Positions 1 to 7,043 of a stretch of 16,137 nt of DNA are shown in pieces. Position numbers and translations under genes: made by a program. A model generated the notes under the pieces. The model had not been told where the DNA came from and searched no databases. It saw nothing but the letters and a program-made list of their open reading frames with translations. This DNA is from Candidatus Sulfotelmatobacter sp. (GTDB lineage: Bacteria; Acidobacteriota; Terriglobia; Terriglobales; Acidobacteriaceae), in assembly GCA_030044775.1 (NCBI GenBank), contig JASICF010000301.1, forward strand, positions 1 to 16,137, in the 5' to 3' direction. Position 1 is the first letter of the stretch. The number at the start of each line of letters is the position of its first letter.

Positions 1-1
1 C

Positions 2-862
2 CTAACCACGCTGCACAGTTTCGACGGGACGGACGGCTACGAACCCACGACAATCATCCAAGCCAGCGACGGCAACTTCTACGGAGTGACCCCGCTCGAT
101 GGCCCCACTGGCTCAGGCACGGTTTTCAAAATCACGCCGGGAGGCGCGTTCACTACACTTTACGCGTTTTGCATGCAGAGTGAATGCGCCGATGGCAGCG
201 CTCCTAGCGGCCTGATTCAAGCGACCAACGGGAACTTCTATGGCACGACCAGCGGCGGCGGCATCAAGTATGGCACGATCTTCAAGATGACGCCCGGGGG
301 CTCTCTGACCACCATGCACGAGTTCGAAGGCACTGACGGCTCCAACCCTTACGGAGATCTAATTCAGGCCACTGATGGGAACCTTTACGGGACCACTGCG
401 GCCAGCGGGACCGGTGCTTACGGCAACTATGGCACGATCTTCAAAATGAAGCTCGGAGGAACGCTCGAGACACTCTATGACTTTTGCAATCAGAGCCGTT
501 GCAGCGATGGCGGTATGCCCATCGGCGAGCTGATTCAATCGACCGCTGGGGACTTCTATGGAGTAACGCTTGAAGGCGGAACCGACGACGACGGCACGGC
601 TTTTAGCCTGGGTGTGGGGCTTGAGCCATTCGTACAACTCCTGCCTGCGACGGGCAAAGCCGGACACGCAGTGGAGATTCTTGGCGCGGGGCTGAAAGGA
701 ACAACATCCGTTTCGTTTAACGGCCTTCCTGCAAGTTTTACCGTGAGGTCCGACACGTACCTGACCGCAACAGTTCCTACCGGGGCGACCACCGGCAAGA
801 TCACGGTGACAACCCAAAGCGGTACGCTCGTAAGTAACGTGGCCTTCCGAGTGAAGCCGTGA
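2..862 (+). CDS. GloVer-type tandem-repeat protein with C-terminal IPT/TIG domain, 5'-partial
   Basis: The reading frame is open from base 2, so the true start lies upstream of the window and the GTG at 86 is only an internal codon; 286 residues are visible before the TGA at 860-862. Most of it is a degenerate repeat of about 49-57 residues, with a DG..P..LIQATDGN(F/L)YGTT core followed by GTIFKMTPGG and TTL..F. This matches the 'choice-of-anchor tandem repeat GloVer' family, which is abundant in Acidobacteriota. The last ~80 residues (LLPATGKAGHAVEILGAGL onward) look like an IPT/TIG immunoglobulin-like fold, with TSVSFNG and TATVPTGATTGKITV strands. The role is unknown; an extracellular, beta-propeller-like surface protein is the usual inference. 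It converges on the minus-strand operon and is unlikely to be functionally part of it. Confidence 0.8.
   Translation, partial: LTTLHSFDGTDGYEPTTIIQASDGNFYGVTPLDGPTGSGTVFKITPGGAFTTLYAFCMQSECADGSAPSGLIQATNGNFYGTTSGGGIKYGTIFKMTPGGSLTTMHEFEGTDGSNPYGDLIQATDGNLYGTTAASGTGAYGNYGTIFKMKLGGTLETLYDFCNQSRCSDGGMPIGELIQSTAGDFYGVTLEGGTDDDGTAFSLGVGLEPFVQLLPATGKAGHAVEILGAGLKGTTSVSFNGLPASFTVRSDTYLTATVPTGATTGKITVTTQSGTLVSNVAFRVKP
71..600 (+). repeat. Coding tandem repeats (GloVer units) inside the left-edge protein
   Basis: Four anchors of the form G(N/D)(F/L)YG(V/T)T begin at about 71, 230, 377 and 548, giving spacings of 159, 147 and 171 bases (53, 49 and 57 codons). The units are degenerate at DNA level but keep the frame, so they are protein repeats rather than a recent DNA tandem array. 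More units probably lie upstream of the window. Confidence 0.75.
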
Positions 863-935
863 CCTCTTGGCGAATTCGGTTTGCCGAGCACAGCCGTACC
901 AGGCACCCGGCTCGCGCGCGTTCAGACAAAATAAA

Positions 936-968
936 AAGGCGTGGCAGCCATAGAAGCCGCCACGCCTT
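936..968 (-). terminator. Rho-independent terminator at the end of the exopolysaccharide operon
   Basis: Perfect 10-bp arms AAGGCGTGGC (936-945) and GCCACGCCTT (959-968) enclose a 13-base loop. Read on the minus strand, the stem ends in a T-rich run (complement of 931-937), as expected for termination of the carbamoyltransferase gene that stops at 988. It sits between convergent genes, so it may also stop the plus-strand gene ending at 862, although the plus-side tail is poorer in T. Confidence 0.85.
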
Positions 969-987
969 CAATTCCCGAAACAGGTAT

Positions 988-2769
988 TTAGGAAGCTAAG
1001 TTGCGCACGCTCATCCCGGAAAGAGTTGCGGCGGTCTCGCTCACTTCCCTGGTTACAGGTAGAGCCGATACAGGCGCTTTGGTCAGCAGGAAGTTATCCA
1101 TGAGCAGCGCATCGATGCCGGAGCATGAATAACTGCGGATCGCATCCAACGGGCTAACCACAAGCGGCTCGCCGAAGAGATTGAATGACGTGTTGATCAG
1201 CATCGGCGCGGGAGCGTGCGTCCCGAAGCGCCGCAAGAGGTCCCAGAGAGCCGGATTGCTTTCTTTGCTTACGGTGTGCAGCCGCACGAACCCGCCCGGC
1301 AGCACAAACCCTTCGGGCAAACCCTCCGCCCCGGAGCGGACTACGGCGAGAGAATTCATGTTTTCGCACAAGCCGGAACATTCGAAATATCGTGGGGCAT
1401 CTTCAACCGGCACCGATACGGCGAAAGGACGAAACCACTCGCGGTGCTTGATGAAGTCATTCAAATTCTCTTTAACGTAAGGCGCCCACGGCGAAGCCAG
1501 AACGCTGCGATTTCCCAGCGCACGCGGGCCAAACTCGGCGGGACCCTGAAACCATCCGATAATTTTTCCATTCAGCAGCAGTTGTACGGCCTGGTCCAGC
1601 TGCCGGTCGCGCATCAATTGAAACGAAAATCGCGCCTTGCAGTTGTCCAGCACATCCTTGATTTCGTGGCGAGAGTAGGAGGGTCCCCAATAGGGCGCTG
1701 ACCGGTAAATTTTTCGCGGCGCCTTCCGTTCATGGTGTTGAACATATAAAGCAGCACCGAGAGACGTACCTGAATTCCCTGGCGCAGGTGGGACGAATAC
1801 GTGATCGCAGCCCAGGGTCCGCTCCAACGTGGCAACCAGCAGGCTGTTGTTAAACAATCCGCCACCAAGGCAGACATCGGAAAGATCGTGTTGCTGCCGC
1901 AGAGCGGAAATGATCTCCGCAACCTTTTCCGCGCAAACCTGCTGCACAGAGGCTGCAAGCCCGGTACGCTGTTCCTCGGTCAGCTCCGCCGAGTTCCGGG
2001 GCAATCCGGTCTCTTTCCAGAACCTGGGAGCGAGAACAAACCGGTCACCGACTCCATGTTCCAGATACCCGTGATCCAGATGCAATGCGCCGTCCCCTGA
2101 GCGGCGCAGCATGTTGTGGAACACCGTCAGATACTCCGGCTTCCCGCTGAGGCTCAGCCACTGGGTCTTATGCTCATCGACGTGAGGGGTGAAGCCAACA
2201 AATTCGGTGATTGCGGAATAAAGCCAGGCGAGAGAGTGCGGATAGCGAATATCGCGCAACTTGCGAAGACGAGTGCCTTCGCCGATCGCAATCATGCCGG
2301 ATTTGCCGTCGCCATCCTCATCCATGGTAATGACAAGGGCGCGATCGAATGGTGAAAGAAAAAATGCGCCGGCCGCATGGCTGAAATGGTGTTCGACTTC
2401 CCGGATGATTTTGCCGGTACCTGTCTTATGCCGCAGCAGACGAAGATAGCCAAGCTCGCGCGCCAACCGGCCGACCTCCCGAACCTGCGCATGGCCTGCG
2501 GCAACTGGGTCGAGTGGAGAAATCCTCGTTCCTGCAGCTGAGCGCCTCATCCATCCGCGAAACGGAGTCGAGGTGATGGCGACGCAATCGATGCTCTCGA
2601 TTCCCGCTCCCGCCTTCGAGAGGCAGAACTTCATGGCCGCCAGGGGGAGACCACGTGCTTCCTTCTGCCGCGAAAGCTTGCTCTCCTCGATGACGGCACG
2701 AATCACGCCATCTTCGATCAGCGCCGCCGATGTGTCATGCCCAAATGCCGAGAGTCCTAGAATGCGCAT
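988..2769 (-). CDS. NodU/CmcH-family O-carbamoyltransferase
   Basis: This 593-residue protein has the usual length and two-domain build of the carbamoyltransferase family (NodU, TobZ, CmcH), which moves the carbamoyl group of carbamoyl phosphate, through a carbamoyl-adenylate, onto a hydroxyl of a sugar or antibiotic. The Kae1-like N-terminal domain begins MRILGLSAFGHDTSAALIEDG. It carries a metal-binding HxxxH (H127, H131, in EHHFSHAAGAF), the MDEDGDG loop (149-155) and the nucleotide-binding CLGGGLFNN (300-308). The C-terminal domain has GPAEFGPRALGNRS (409-421), REWFRPFA (443-450) and INTSFNLFGEP (525-535). The ATG start matches the family N-terminus, although no clear Shine-Dalgarno precedes it. 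It is the last gene of the operon, directly upstream of the terminator, and downstream of two sulfotransferases. The acceptor is probably the polysaccharide repeat unit; that is inference. Confidence 0.92.
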   Translation of the reverse strand: MRILGLSAFGHDTSAALIEDGVIRAVIEESKLSRQKEARGLPLAAMKFCLSKAGAGIESIDCVAITSTPFRGWMRRSAAGTRISPLDPVAAGHAQVREVGRLARELGYLRLLRHKTGTGKIIREVEHHFSHAAGAFFLSPFDRALVITMDEDGDGKSGMIAIGEGTRLRKLRDIRYPHSLAWLYSAITEFVGFTPHVDEHKTQWLSLSGKPEYLTVFHNMLRRSGDGALHLDHGYLEHGVGDRFVLAPRFWKETGLPRNSAELTEEQRTGLAASVQQVCAEKVAEIISALRQQHDLSDVCLGGGLFNNSLLVATLERTLGCDHVFVPPAPGNSGTSLGAALYVQHHERKAPRKIYRSAPYWGPSYSRHEIKDVLDNCKARFSFQLMRDRQLDQAVQLLLNGKIIGWFQGPAEFGPRALGNRSVLASPWAPYVKENLNDFIKHREWFRPFAVSVPVEDAPRYFECSGLCENMNSLAVVRSGAEGLPEGFVLPGGFVRLHTVSKESNPALWDLLRRFGTHAPAPMLINTSFNLFGEPLVVSPLDAIRSYSCSGIDALLMDNFLLTKAPVSALPVTREVSETAATLSGMSVRNLAS

Positions 2770-2827
2770 GTGATTTGTGAGTTTGCGGTGTAACAGTTGC
2801 GGGATGCTCTGCGGAGGAGAAGTGATG

Positions 2828-2848
2828 CGGCTCTTCCGAAAGGAGCCG
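2828..2848 (-). other. Small stem-loop in the gap before the carbamoyltransferase gene
   Basis: The 101-base gap 2770-2870 contains CGGCTC (2828-2833) paired with GAGCCG (2843-2848); two inner pairs, one of them a wobble, leave a loop of about 5 bases. No T run follows on the minus strand, so this is not a convincing terminator. It may be an RNA processing or stability element, or chance. I saw no good promoter in the gap. Confidence 0.3.
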
Positions 2849-2870
2849 TACTCAGATCGAACGCGTTAAC

Positions 2871-3140
2871 CTAATCGCCGTCGCCAACCGCGACGGGATT
2901 TGCCTTCAGCCGCTGCAGCAGGGGGCTGCTTTGCGAAAGGAATTCCAGGTGCCCGCATTTCGGACACTCGAGCACAACGTTGCCGCCCTGCACGCCGTAA
3001 GGAAGAAAGTTCAATTTAGTGAACACGTAACTGTCGATCTCGTGCTTGCAGCGCAGGCACTGAACCGGAGCGGCCGCCCGAGCTACCGGTTTTTTCGCCG
3101 CCTGCGCCAGAACCGGCCGCAGATTTTTTTCATCGCTCAT
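2871..3140 (-). CDS. Small two-CxxC zinc-ribbon protein, function unknown
   Basis: An 89-residue protein with four cysteines in two knuckles, C28-LR-C31 and C59-PK-C62, the second followed by GHLEFLS. This is the pattern of a zinc ribbon (about 27 residues between knuckles). The N-terminus is Ala/Lys/Pro-rich and probably disordered. No catalytic motif, signal peptide or membrane segment is visible. Its ATG (3138-3140) overlaps the TGA (3137-3139) of the upstream sulfotransferase in an ATGA arrangement, so translation is probably coupled and the two products are probably made in fixed proportion. I do not recognise a named family. Position suggests an accessory protein for the sulfotransferase or carbamoyltransferase, or a regulator of the pathway; a nucleic-acid-binding role is also possible. 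Existence is well supported; function is not. Confidence 0.75.
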   Translation of the reverse strand: MSDEKNLRPVLAQAAKKPVARAAAPVQCLRCKHEIDSYVFTKLNFLPYGVQGGNVVLECPKCGHLEFLSQSSPLLQRLKANPVAVGDGD

Positions 3141-3952
3141 ACTAGTTGCCCTTCCAGAGACTGAATCTCAGAATACCCCAGCCTGGCCAGCAACGCTCCG
3201 CTGTATTGTTGCACAAGTTGGCACTGGTGCTCTGTAAAGGAAGATCGCCATCCCCCGGCCGAGCCACTGCGTATGAACCGGCCTTTGGCTGACGCGCGCT
3301 GCGGCGTAGCCTTTTCCTTCTCTTTCATGCGAGCCAGCGAGTTATTTTCAATCGCGGGCCCGATGCGATGCTTAACTTCCGGCATGCCGAAGAAGTCTAC
3401 GATGCGTTCCAGTTCCGGCTGCGGCTTGCGCTTGAGTTCTTCAAACTTGACGTGCAGAATTTCGCTCCTGCCCGACTCCGCGGCATTGATCCACGAGTTG
3501 GCATGTTCAATCCAGGAGCCGAAGGGATTCACTCCGGACTGCAGAAAGCGCTGAACATATTCATCGAAGTCATCTTTCGCATAGCCGAGAGCCTTCTGAT
3601 AGGCAAATTCGGAAAGAGCCACGTCTCGCGGATCGCGGACCAGATAGACGGCCCGCTTGTATTCGGGGCGGAAACGCTCGTGCGTCTTTATAAGACGGCC
3701 ATTGCCCGGCAGCACGGAAGCTCCCGCATCGTGCTTGCCGACGTCGGGAAGCATTTCATTGGTGTTGGCGAAGCCAGAAGTCTGGCCGGCGAGGATTTCC
3801 AGCAGCATGAAGCGCAGCCAGGTGCTTCCGGACCGGGGATAGGAGCCGACGAAAACATCGGCGGGACGGAAGCCGCGATGACGTATCCAGACCAGGGGAA
3901 CGCGGGCAGGAGTTTTGGAAAGCGTATGGCGAATTTTCCGAAGTGTGCTCAT
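3137..3952 (-). CDS. PAPS-dependent sulfotransferase (Sulfotransfer_1-like)
   Basis: A 271-residue cytoplasmic sulfotransferase expected to move sulfate from PAPS to a hydroxyl. The motifs fall in the classical order: the 5'-phosphosulfate loop SYPRSGSTW (37-45), a candidate catalytic histidine in IKTHE (H91), the 3'-phosphate-binding strand YLVRDPRDVALS (103-114), and near the C-terminus FIRSGSAGGWRSSFT (226-240), which resembles the RKGxxGDWKxxFT signature of cytosolic sulfotransferases. The length suits the family. The ATG at 3952 lies 21 bases after the stop of the other sulfotransferase, and its stop overlaps the start of the zinc-ribbon gene. The acceptor is unknown; a sugar hydroxyl of the exopolysaccharide or its lipid-linked precursor is inferred from the operon. 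Small-molecule or lipid acceptors cannot be excluded. Confidence 0.9.
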   Translation of the reverse strand: MSTLRKIRHTLSKTPARVPLVWIRHRGFRPADVFVGSYPRSGSTWLRFMLLEILAGQTSGFANTNEMLPDVGKHDAGASVLPGNGRLIKTHERFRPEYKRAVYLVRDPRDVALSEFAYQKALGYAKDDFDEYVQRFLQSGVNPFGSWIEHANSWINAAESGRSEILHVKFEELKRKPQPELERIVDFFGMPEVKHRIGPAIENNSLARMKEKEKATPQRASAKGRFIRSGSAGGWRSSFTEHQCQLVQQYSGALLARLGYSEIQSLEGQLV

Positions 3953-3973
3953 GAGCCTTACTTGCGCCTTGAA

Positions 3974-5002
3974 TCAATCACGGTGCGCCGCCTGCGATAA
4001 CGCTGGAGTCTCCCCGGCCGATATGCCCGGCCGGGTTTTTGCTCCCCGATAGCGTCGAAGAATAGCGATGGGCGCGTAGCAATAAACAAAAGCGGTGAAG
4101 CGATCAAACGCGCGCAATCCCTGGAAATAAACTTCATCCTGCAGGCGCTCGAGGAGGCCGGGCGGCTGGGCAACACCGGCGGTAACCGGATACAGAGGCC
4201 AAACGCCGTTCGACTGTTTCTTCCAGAACGCGATATAGCGCGCAATTTTGGAGCGCAGTTCTGCCGGCAGCATCGTGTCGTCTTTTGGCTTCACCCCTAT
4301 TTTTTCGCTCTTCACGCCATCATGTTGCGGAGCTTCGTAGATGGCGGAACGATCGGCCCCATCCAGTGACGCCATTCGGGGATCAAAGGGAATCTGCAGG
4401 AACCAACTGAGGCCCTGCATGACGAGTTCCGGAGATTGCACCATTTCTTCGTAATGAATCTGGTGCAGAGGAACACCTTTGCGCACAAGCGTGTCGCAGT
4501 CCCGCTTCATCTTGCGGTAGCCGATTAAGGCGCGATGCGTGATACCGCGCTTGGCAAAAAATGCCGACCCCTGGCCGGCCTGTGCAATGCTGCGGCAAGT
4601 ATCGGTGAGGTCGCGCCAGATCACGATGAAACGAGCGCCGGGAAATTCGCGGGCCAGCGCCGGCATGGAATTGAAATAATTCGGTGACTTGTCACCATAC
4701 AGAGAACCCTTTGCGTATTGCTTCCACACCGCCGTGGCCGCAGTTGGATAGTCCGGCATCAAAGCGGGAAGTTGCAGTGCATCGATCTGGTGCCGGGTAA
4801 GCGCGTTGTTCCAGAACTCCCAGCGCTCAAGCCAGTCGGATTTGGGATCGCCAGCGTGAAAAAGCGACCGCAATAAGAACAGGTCGCCCTCATACGTGAG
4901 AGCGATCTGCGGATGCTGATTCAGGAGGGTGTAAAGCAATGACGTTCCGGACCGCCAGATGCCGACTACGAAGATGGGACCGGAAGACTGGTTGGTTGTC
5001 AT
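3974..5002 (-). CDS. Second sulfotransferase family protein (Sulfotransfer_3-like)
   Basis: A 342-residue protein of another sulfotransferase subgroup. The PAPS-binding loop is FVVGIWRSGTSLL (11-23), followed by LNQHPQIALTYEGD. LYGDKSPNYF (101-110) corresponds to the GDKxP segment common in this group, and ARFIVIWRDLTDTCRS (123-138) is the 3'-phosphate-binding strand with Arg and Ser. HYEEMVQSPE (183-192) matches the usual 'YEDLVxxPE' segment. The sequence is clearly different from the following sulfotransferase (3137-3952), so the pair does not look like a recent duplication and probably sulfates different positions or acceptors. A hydrophobic patch near the C-terminus (FTAFVYCYAPIAIL, 302-315) could touch the membrane. 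The start ATG lacks an obvious Shine-Dalgarno; a strong hairpin (5048-5079) lies in the 90-base gap upstream. Confidence 0.87.
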   Translation of the reverse strand: MTTNQSSGPIFVVGIWRSGTSLLYTLLNQHPQIALTYEGDLFLLRSLFHAGDPKSDWLERWEFWNNALTRHQIDALQLPALMPDYPTAATAVWKQYAKGSLYGDKSPNYFNSMPALAREFPGARFIVIWRDLTDTCRSIAQAGQGSAFFAKRGITHRALIGYRKMKRDCDTLVRKGVPLHQIHYEEMVQSPELVMQGLSWFLQIPFDPRMASLDGADRSAIYEAPQHDGVKSEKIGVKPKDDTMLPAELRSKIARYIAFWKKQSNGVWPLYPVTAGVAQPPGLLERLQDEVYFQGLRAFDRFTAFVYCYAPIAILRRYRGAKTRPGISAGETPALSQAAHRD

Positions 5003-5047
5003 TGTGGTTTAGGAGGGCAACGGCGACCTGAAGAAGAAATTCAGATT

Positions 5048-5079
5048 CCCATCCTACCGCAACAACGCGGTAGGATGGG
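5048..5079 (-). other. Perfect 13-bp stem-loop between epimerase and sulfotransferase genes
   Basis: CCCATCCTACCGC (5048-5060) and GCGGTAGGATGGG (5067-5079) are perfectly complementary around a 6-base loop. This is the most stable short intergenic hairpin in the operon. On the minus strand it is followed by a mixed sequence rather than a clean T run, so it is at best a leaky terminator. It could instead be a REP-like element or an mRNA-stability element that separates expression of the sugar-backbone genes from the sulfation and carbamoylation genes. Confidence 0.7.
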
Positions 5080-5092
5080 CACCGAATGTGCG

Positions 5093-6094
5093 TTAGTCTC
5101 CTTCAACTCCGGCGAGTTCCATCTCGTCGGAGGTGACAACCTGGGAACGAATCCACGGGTACGTGCGGGCGAGACCCTCGGCAAGAGAAATTTTCGGCTC
5201 CCAGCCGAGCACCTCGCGCAGCCGCGTGTTATCGCTGTTACGTCCGCGGACGCCTTGCGGACCGGTGAGGTTGTGGCGCTTCACCAGTTTCTTGCCGCCG
5301 ATGCGCGAGACCACATCGACAAGATTGTTGATCGTCGTCAACTCGTCGGTGCCGAGATTGAGGGCATCGCGGTGGTCGGAGGCCATCAGACGAATGAGAC
5401 CTTCGACGCAATCGTCGACGTACATAAACGAACGGGTCTGCTCGCCATCGCCCCAGATTTCGATCTCGCCGCCATTTTCAGCGAGAGCGACCTTGCGCGA
5501 AATCGCGGCCGGAGCTTTTTCTTTTCCGCCATCATAAGTGCCCAACGGGCCGTACACATTGTGGAAGCGCACGATGCGGGTTTCGAAGCCGAAGTCCTTG
5601 TAGTAATAGCGGCAGAGCTCTTCGGCAAAAAGTTTTTCCCAACCATAGCCGGGCTCGGGATCGGCAGGGTAAGCATCCTCTTCCTTCAACGCCGTCACAT
5701 TGGGATCTTTCTGCTTGGCCTGGTTGTAGACACAGGCTGACGAAGAGAACAGAAAACGCTGCACGCCATTTTTGTAGCTGGCATCGAGCATGTGAGCGTT
5801 GATCAAGATGTTGTTGCGGCTGATGTCGGCATGATTGGCGGTAATGTAGCCGATGCCACCCATGTCGGCCGCGAGATTGTAGACCTCATCGATGCCGCCG
5901 CGGGTCGCCAGCAGGCAGTTTTCGATCTTGCGCAGGTCAAGGATTTCCATCTCGTCGGCGGGGCTGGGTTCGTATTCCGGAAGTTTGAGGTCGGCGCCGC
6001 GCACCCAGTGGCCGTCCTTCTTCAGACGTTTAACCAGGTGGTGGCCGATGAACCCTCCCGCGCCGGTTACGAGTATCCGCTTTTGCTTGGTCAT
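5093..6094 (-). CDS. GDP-mannose 3,5-epimerase-like NAD-dependent sugar epimerase
   Basis: A 333-residue extended short-chain dehydrogenase/reductase. The NAD-binding GAGGFIGHH is at 11-19 and the catalytic Y150-GWE-K154 pair at 150-154. Several segments recall the plant GDP-mannose 3,5-epimerase: ADMGGIGYITANH, SSSACVY with the acid/base cysteine (C121), RFHNVYGPLGTYDGGKEKAPAA with the second acid/base lysine (K193), GDGEQTRSFMYVDDCVEG, and GPQGVRGRNSDNTRLREVLGW. Presence of both the Cys and the Lys argues for true 3,5-epimerisation (to GDP-L-galactose or GDP-L-gulose) rather than a simple 4-epimerase. AGGAG (complement of 6105-6109) lies 10 bases before the ATG. The family match is from memory, not from a search; other GDP- or UDP-hexose epimerases of the same superfamily remain possible. 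Confidence 0.85.
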   Translation of the reverse strand: MTKQKRILVTGAGGFIGHHLVKRLKKDGHWVRGADLKLPEYEPSPADEMEILDLRKIENCLLATRGGIDEVYNLAADMGGIGYITANHADISRNNILINAHMLDASYKNGVQRFLFSSSACVYNQAKQKDPNVTALKEEDAYPADPEPGYGWEKLFAEELCRYYYKDFGFETRIVRFHNVYGPLGTYDGGKEKAPAAISRKVALAENGGEIEIWGDGEQTRSFMYVDDCVEGLIRLMASDHRDALNLGTDELTTINNLVDVVSRIGGKKLVKRHNLTGPQGVRGRNSDNTRLREVLGWEPKISLAEGLARTYPWIRSQVVTSDEMELAGVEGD

Positions 6095-6179
6095 ATTTAC
6101 TGGTCTCCTGAATTTACTGAACTGAATTCGTCGAATTGCGACTTTTGAACTCTTATCGAAGGAGGGCTTCCGGTCCCGC

Positions 6180-7010
6180 TTAAAAAATCCTCGGTAACAA
6201 ATGTTCCGTGCATACTGCCCATAAAAATTTCGAGCCGTTCACGATATAACGTTGCCAAAGCCGCCGGGGCTCGGCGCAAAGACGAAACAGCCACTCCAGC
6301 CCGTTTTCACGCATCCACGCGGGGGCCTGTTTCAGGCGCCCAGTGTTCAAATCGAACGCGGCGCCGACGCCCAACATGACCGGCACCTGGAGCGTATCGC
6401 GATGCTCATACATCCATCGCTCCTGCTTGGGCGTGCTCAATCCCACCCAAAGAACATCCGGCCGGGTATCGGCGATTTGAGCTTGCACTTCCCTTTCCTC
6501 TTCCTGGCTCAGCGGCCGGAACGGTGGACAGTAGGCGCCGGCGACCTGAATCCCATACCGCTCGTGTTCGGCCTGCGCGAGCGCATCCGCGACTCCGGGT
6601 GCGCCGCCGTAGAAGAAGTGCCGGTATCTTGACCCGGTCTCACGACAGAAGGTTTCCATCAACTCCGGACCGTAGACCCGCCGCTTCATATGCTTGAAAC
6701 CCTGCCAGCGGCCCAGCCAGACGAGCGGCATGCCATCCGGCACGACCAGGCCGGCGCAACCGAGAATTTTTCCAAACTCGGCATCTTCGCGCGAGACCGA
6801 AACTCCATGCATGCCCGTTACCGCCACATAGCGGGCCGGTCCGCGTTCCTCGATCCAGCTTTCCATAATCTTGATCGCGTCGGGAATCTGTACCGCGTCT
6901 ACGCGGACGTTGAGAACCCGGTAGCTCGGGACCTCCAGTTGCGGATTTGCAATCGCGATTGTGGACACGTTTGGTTGCCTAGATGAAAAAGACTGTGTGC
7001 CGCGGTTCAT
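6180..7010 (-). CDS. WecG/TagA/CpsF family glycosyltransferase (GT26)
   Basis: A GT26 enzyme that adds a sugar from a nucleotide donor to a polyprenyl-linked acceptor at the inner membrane face. Counted from an in-frame upstream TTG at 7034, the motifs are VVPDGMPLVWLGR (97-109, with the conserved Asp), RPDVLWVGLSTPKQERW (191-207), GVGAAFDLNTG (222-232) and the family C-terminal signature APAWMRENGLEWLFRL followed by EPRRLWQRY (237-263). The start is uncertain: the TTG at 7034 and the ATG at 7010 both lack a good Shine-Dalgarno, and I chose the ATG (276 residues), which keeps the whole conserved region. The stop of the polymerase gene is at 7044, so the genes are nearly contiguous. It is the only ordinary glycosyltransferase in the window. 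The sugar is unknown; family members use UDP-ManNAc, UDP-ManNAcA or similar donors. Confidence 0.9.
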   Translation of the reverse strand: MNRGTQSFSSRQPNVSTIAIANPQLEVPSYRVLNVRVDAVQIPDAIKIMESWIEERGPARYVAVTGMHGVSVSREDAEFGKILGCAGLVVPDGMPLVWLGRWQGFKHMKRRVYGPELMETFCRETGSRYRHFFYGGAPGVADALAQAEHERYGIQVAGAYCPPFRPLSQEEEREVQAQIADTRPDVLWVGLSTPKQERWMYEHRDTLQVPVMLGVGAAFDLNTGRLKQAPAWMRENGLEWLFRLCAEPRRLWQRYIVNGSKFLWAVCTEHLLPRIF

Positions 7011-7043
7011 CAAGGTCTTTGCGCCGTTCGGCAACTGCAGGGG

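Noticed and set aside
86..88. GTG at 86 as the start of the left-edge repeat protein
   Set aside because: The frame is open to base 2 and the residues before 86 continue the repeat (TTLHSFDGTDG, then IIQASDGNFYG), so the gene starts upstream of the window.
5075..5740. A plus-strand open frame (221 codons) opposite the epimerase gene
   Set aside because: The minus strand encodes a complete epimerase with all catalytic residues; the plus frame has no recognised domain and starts inside the intergenic hairpin.
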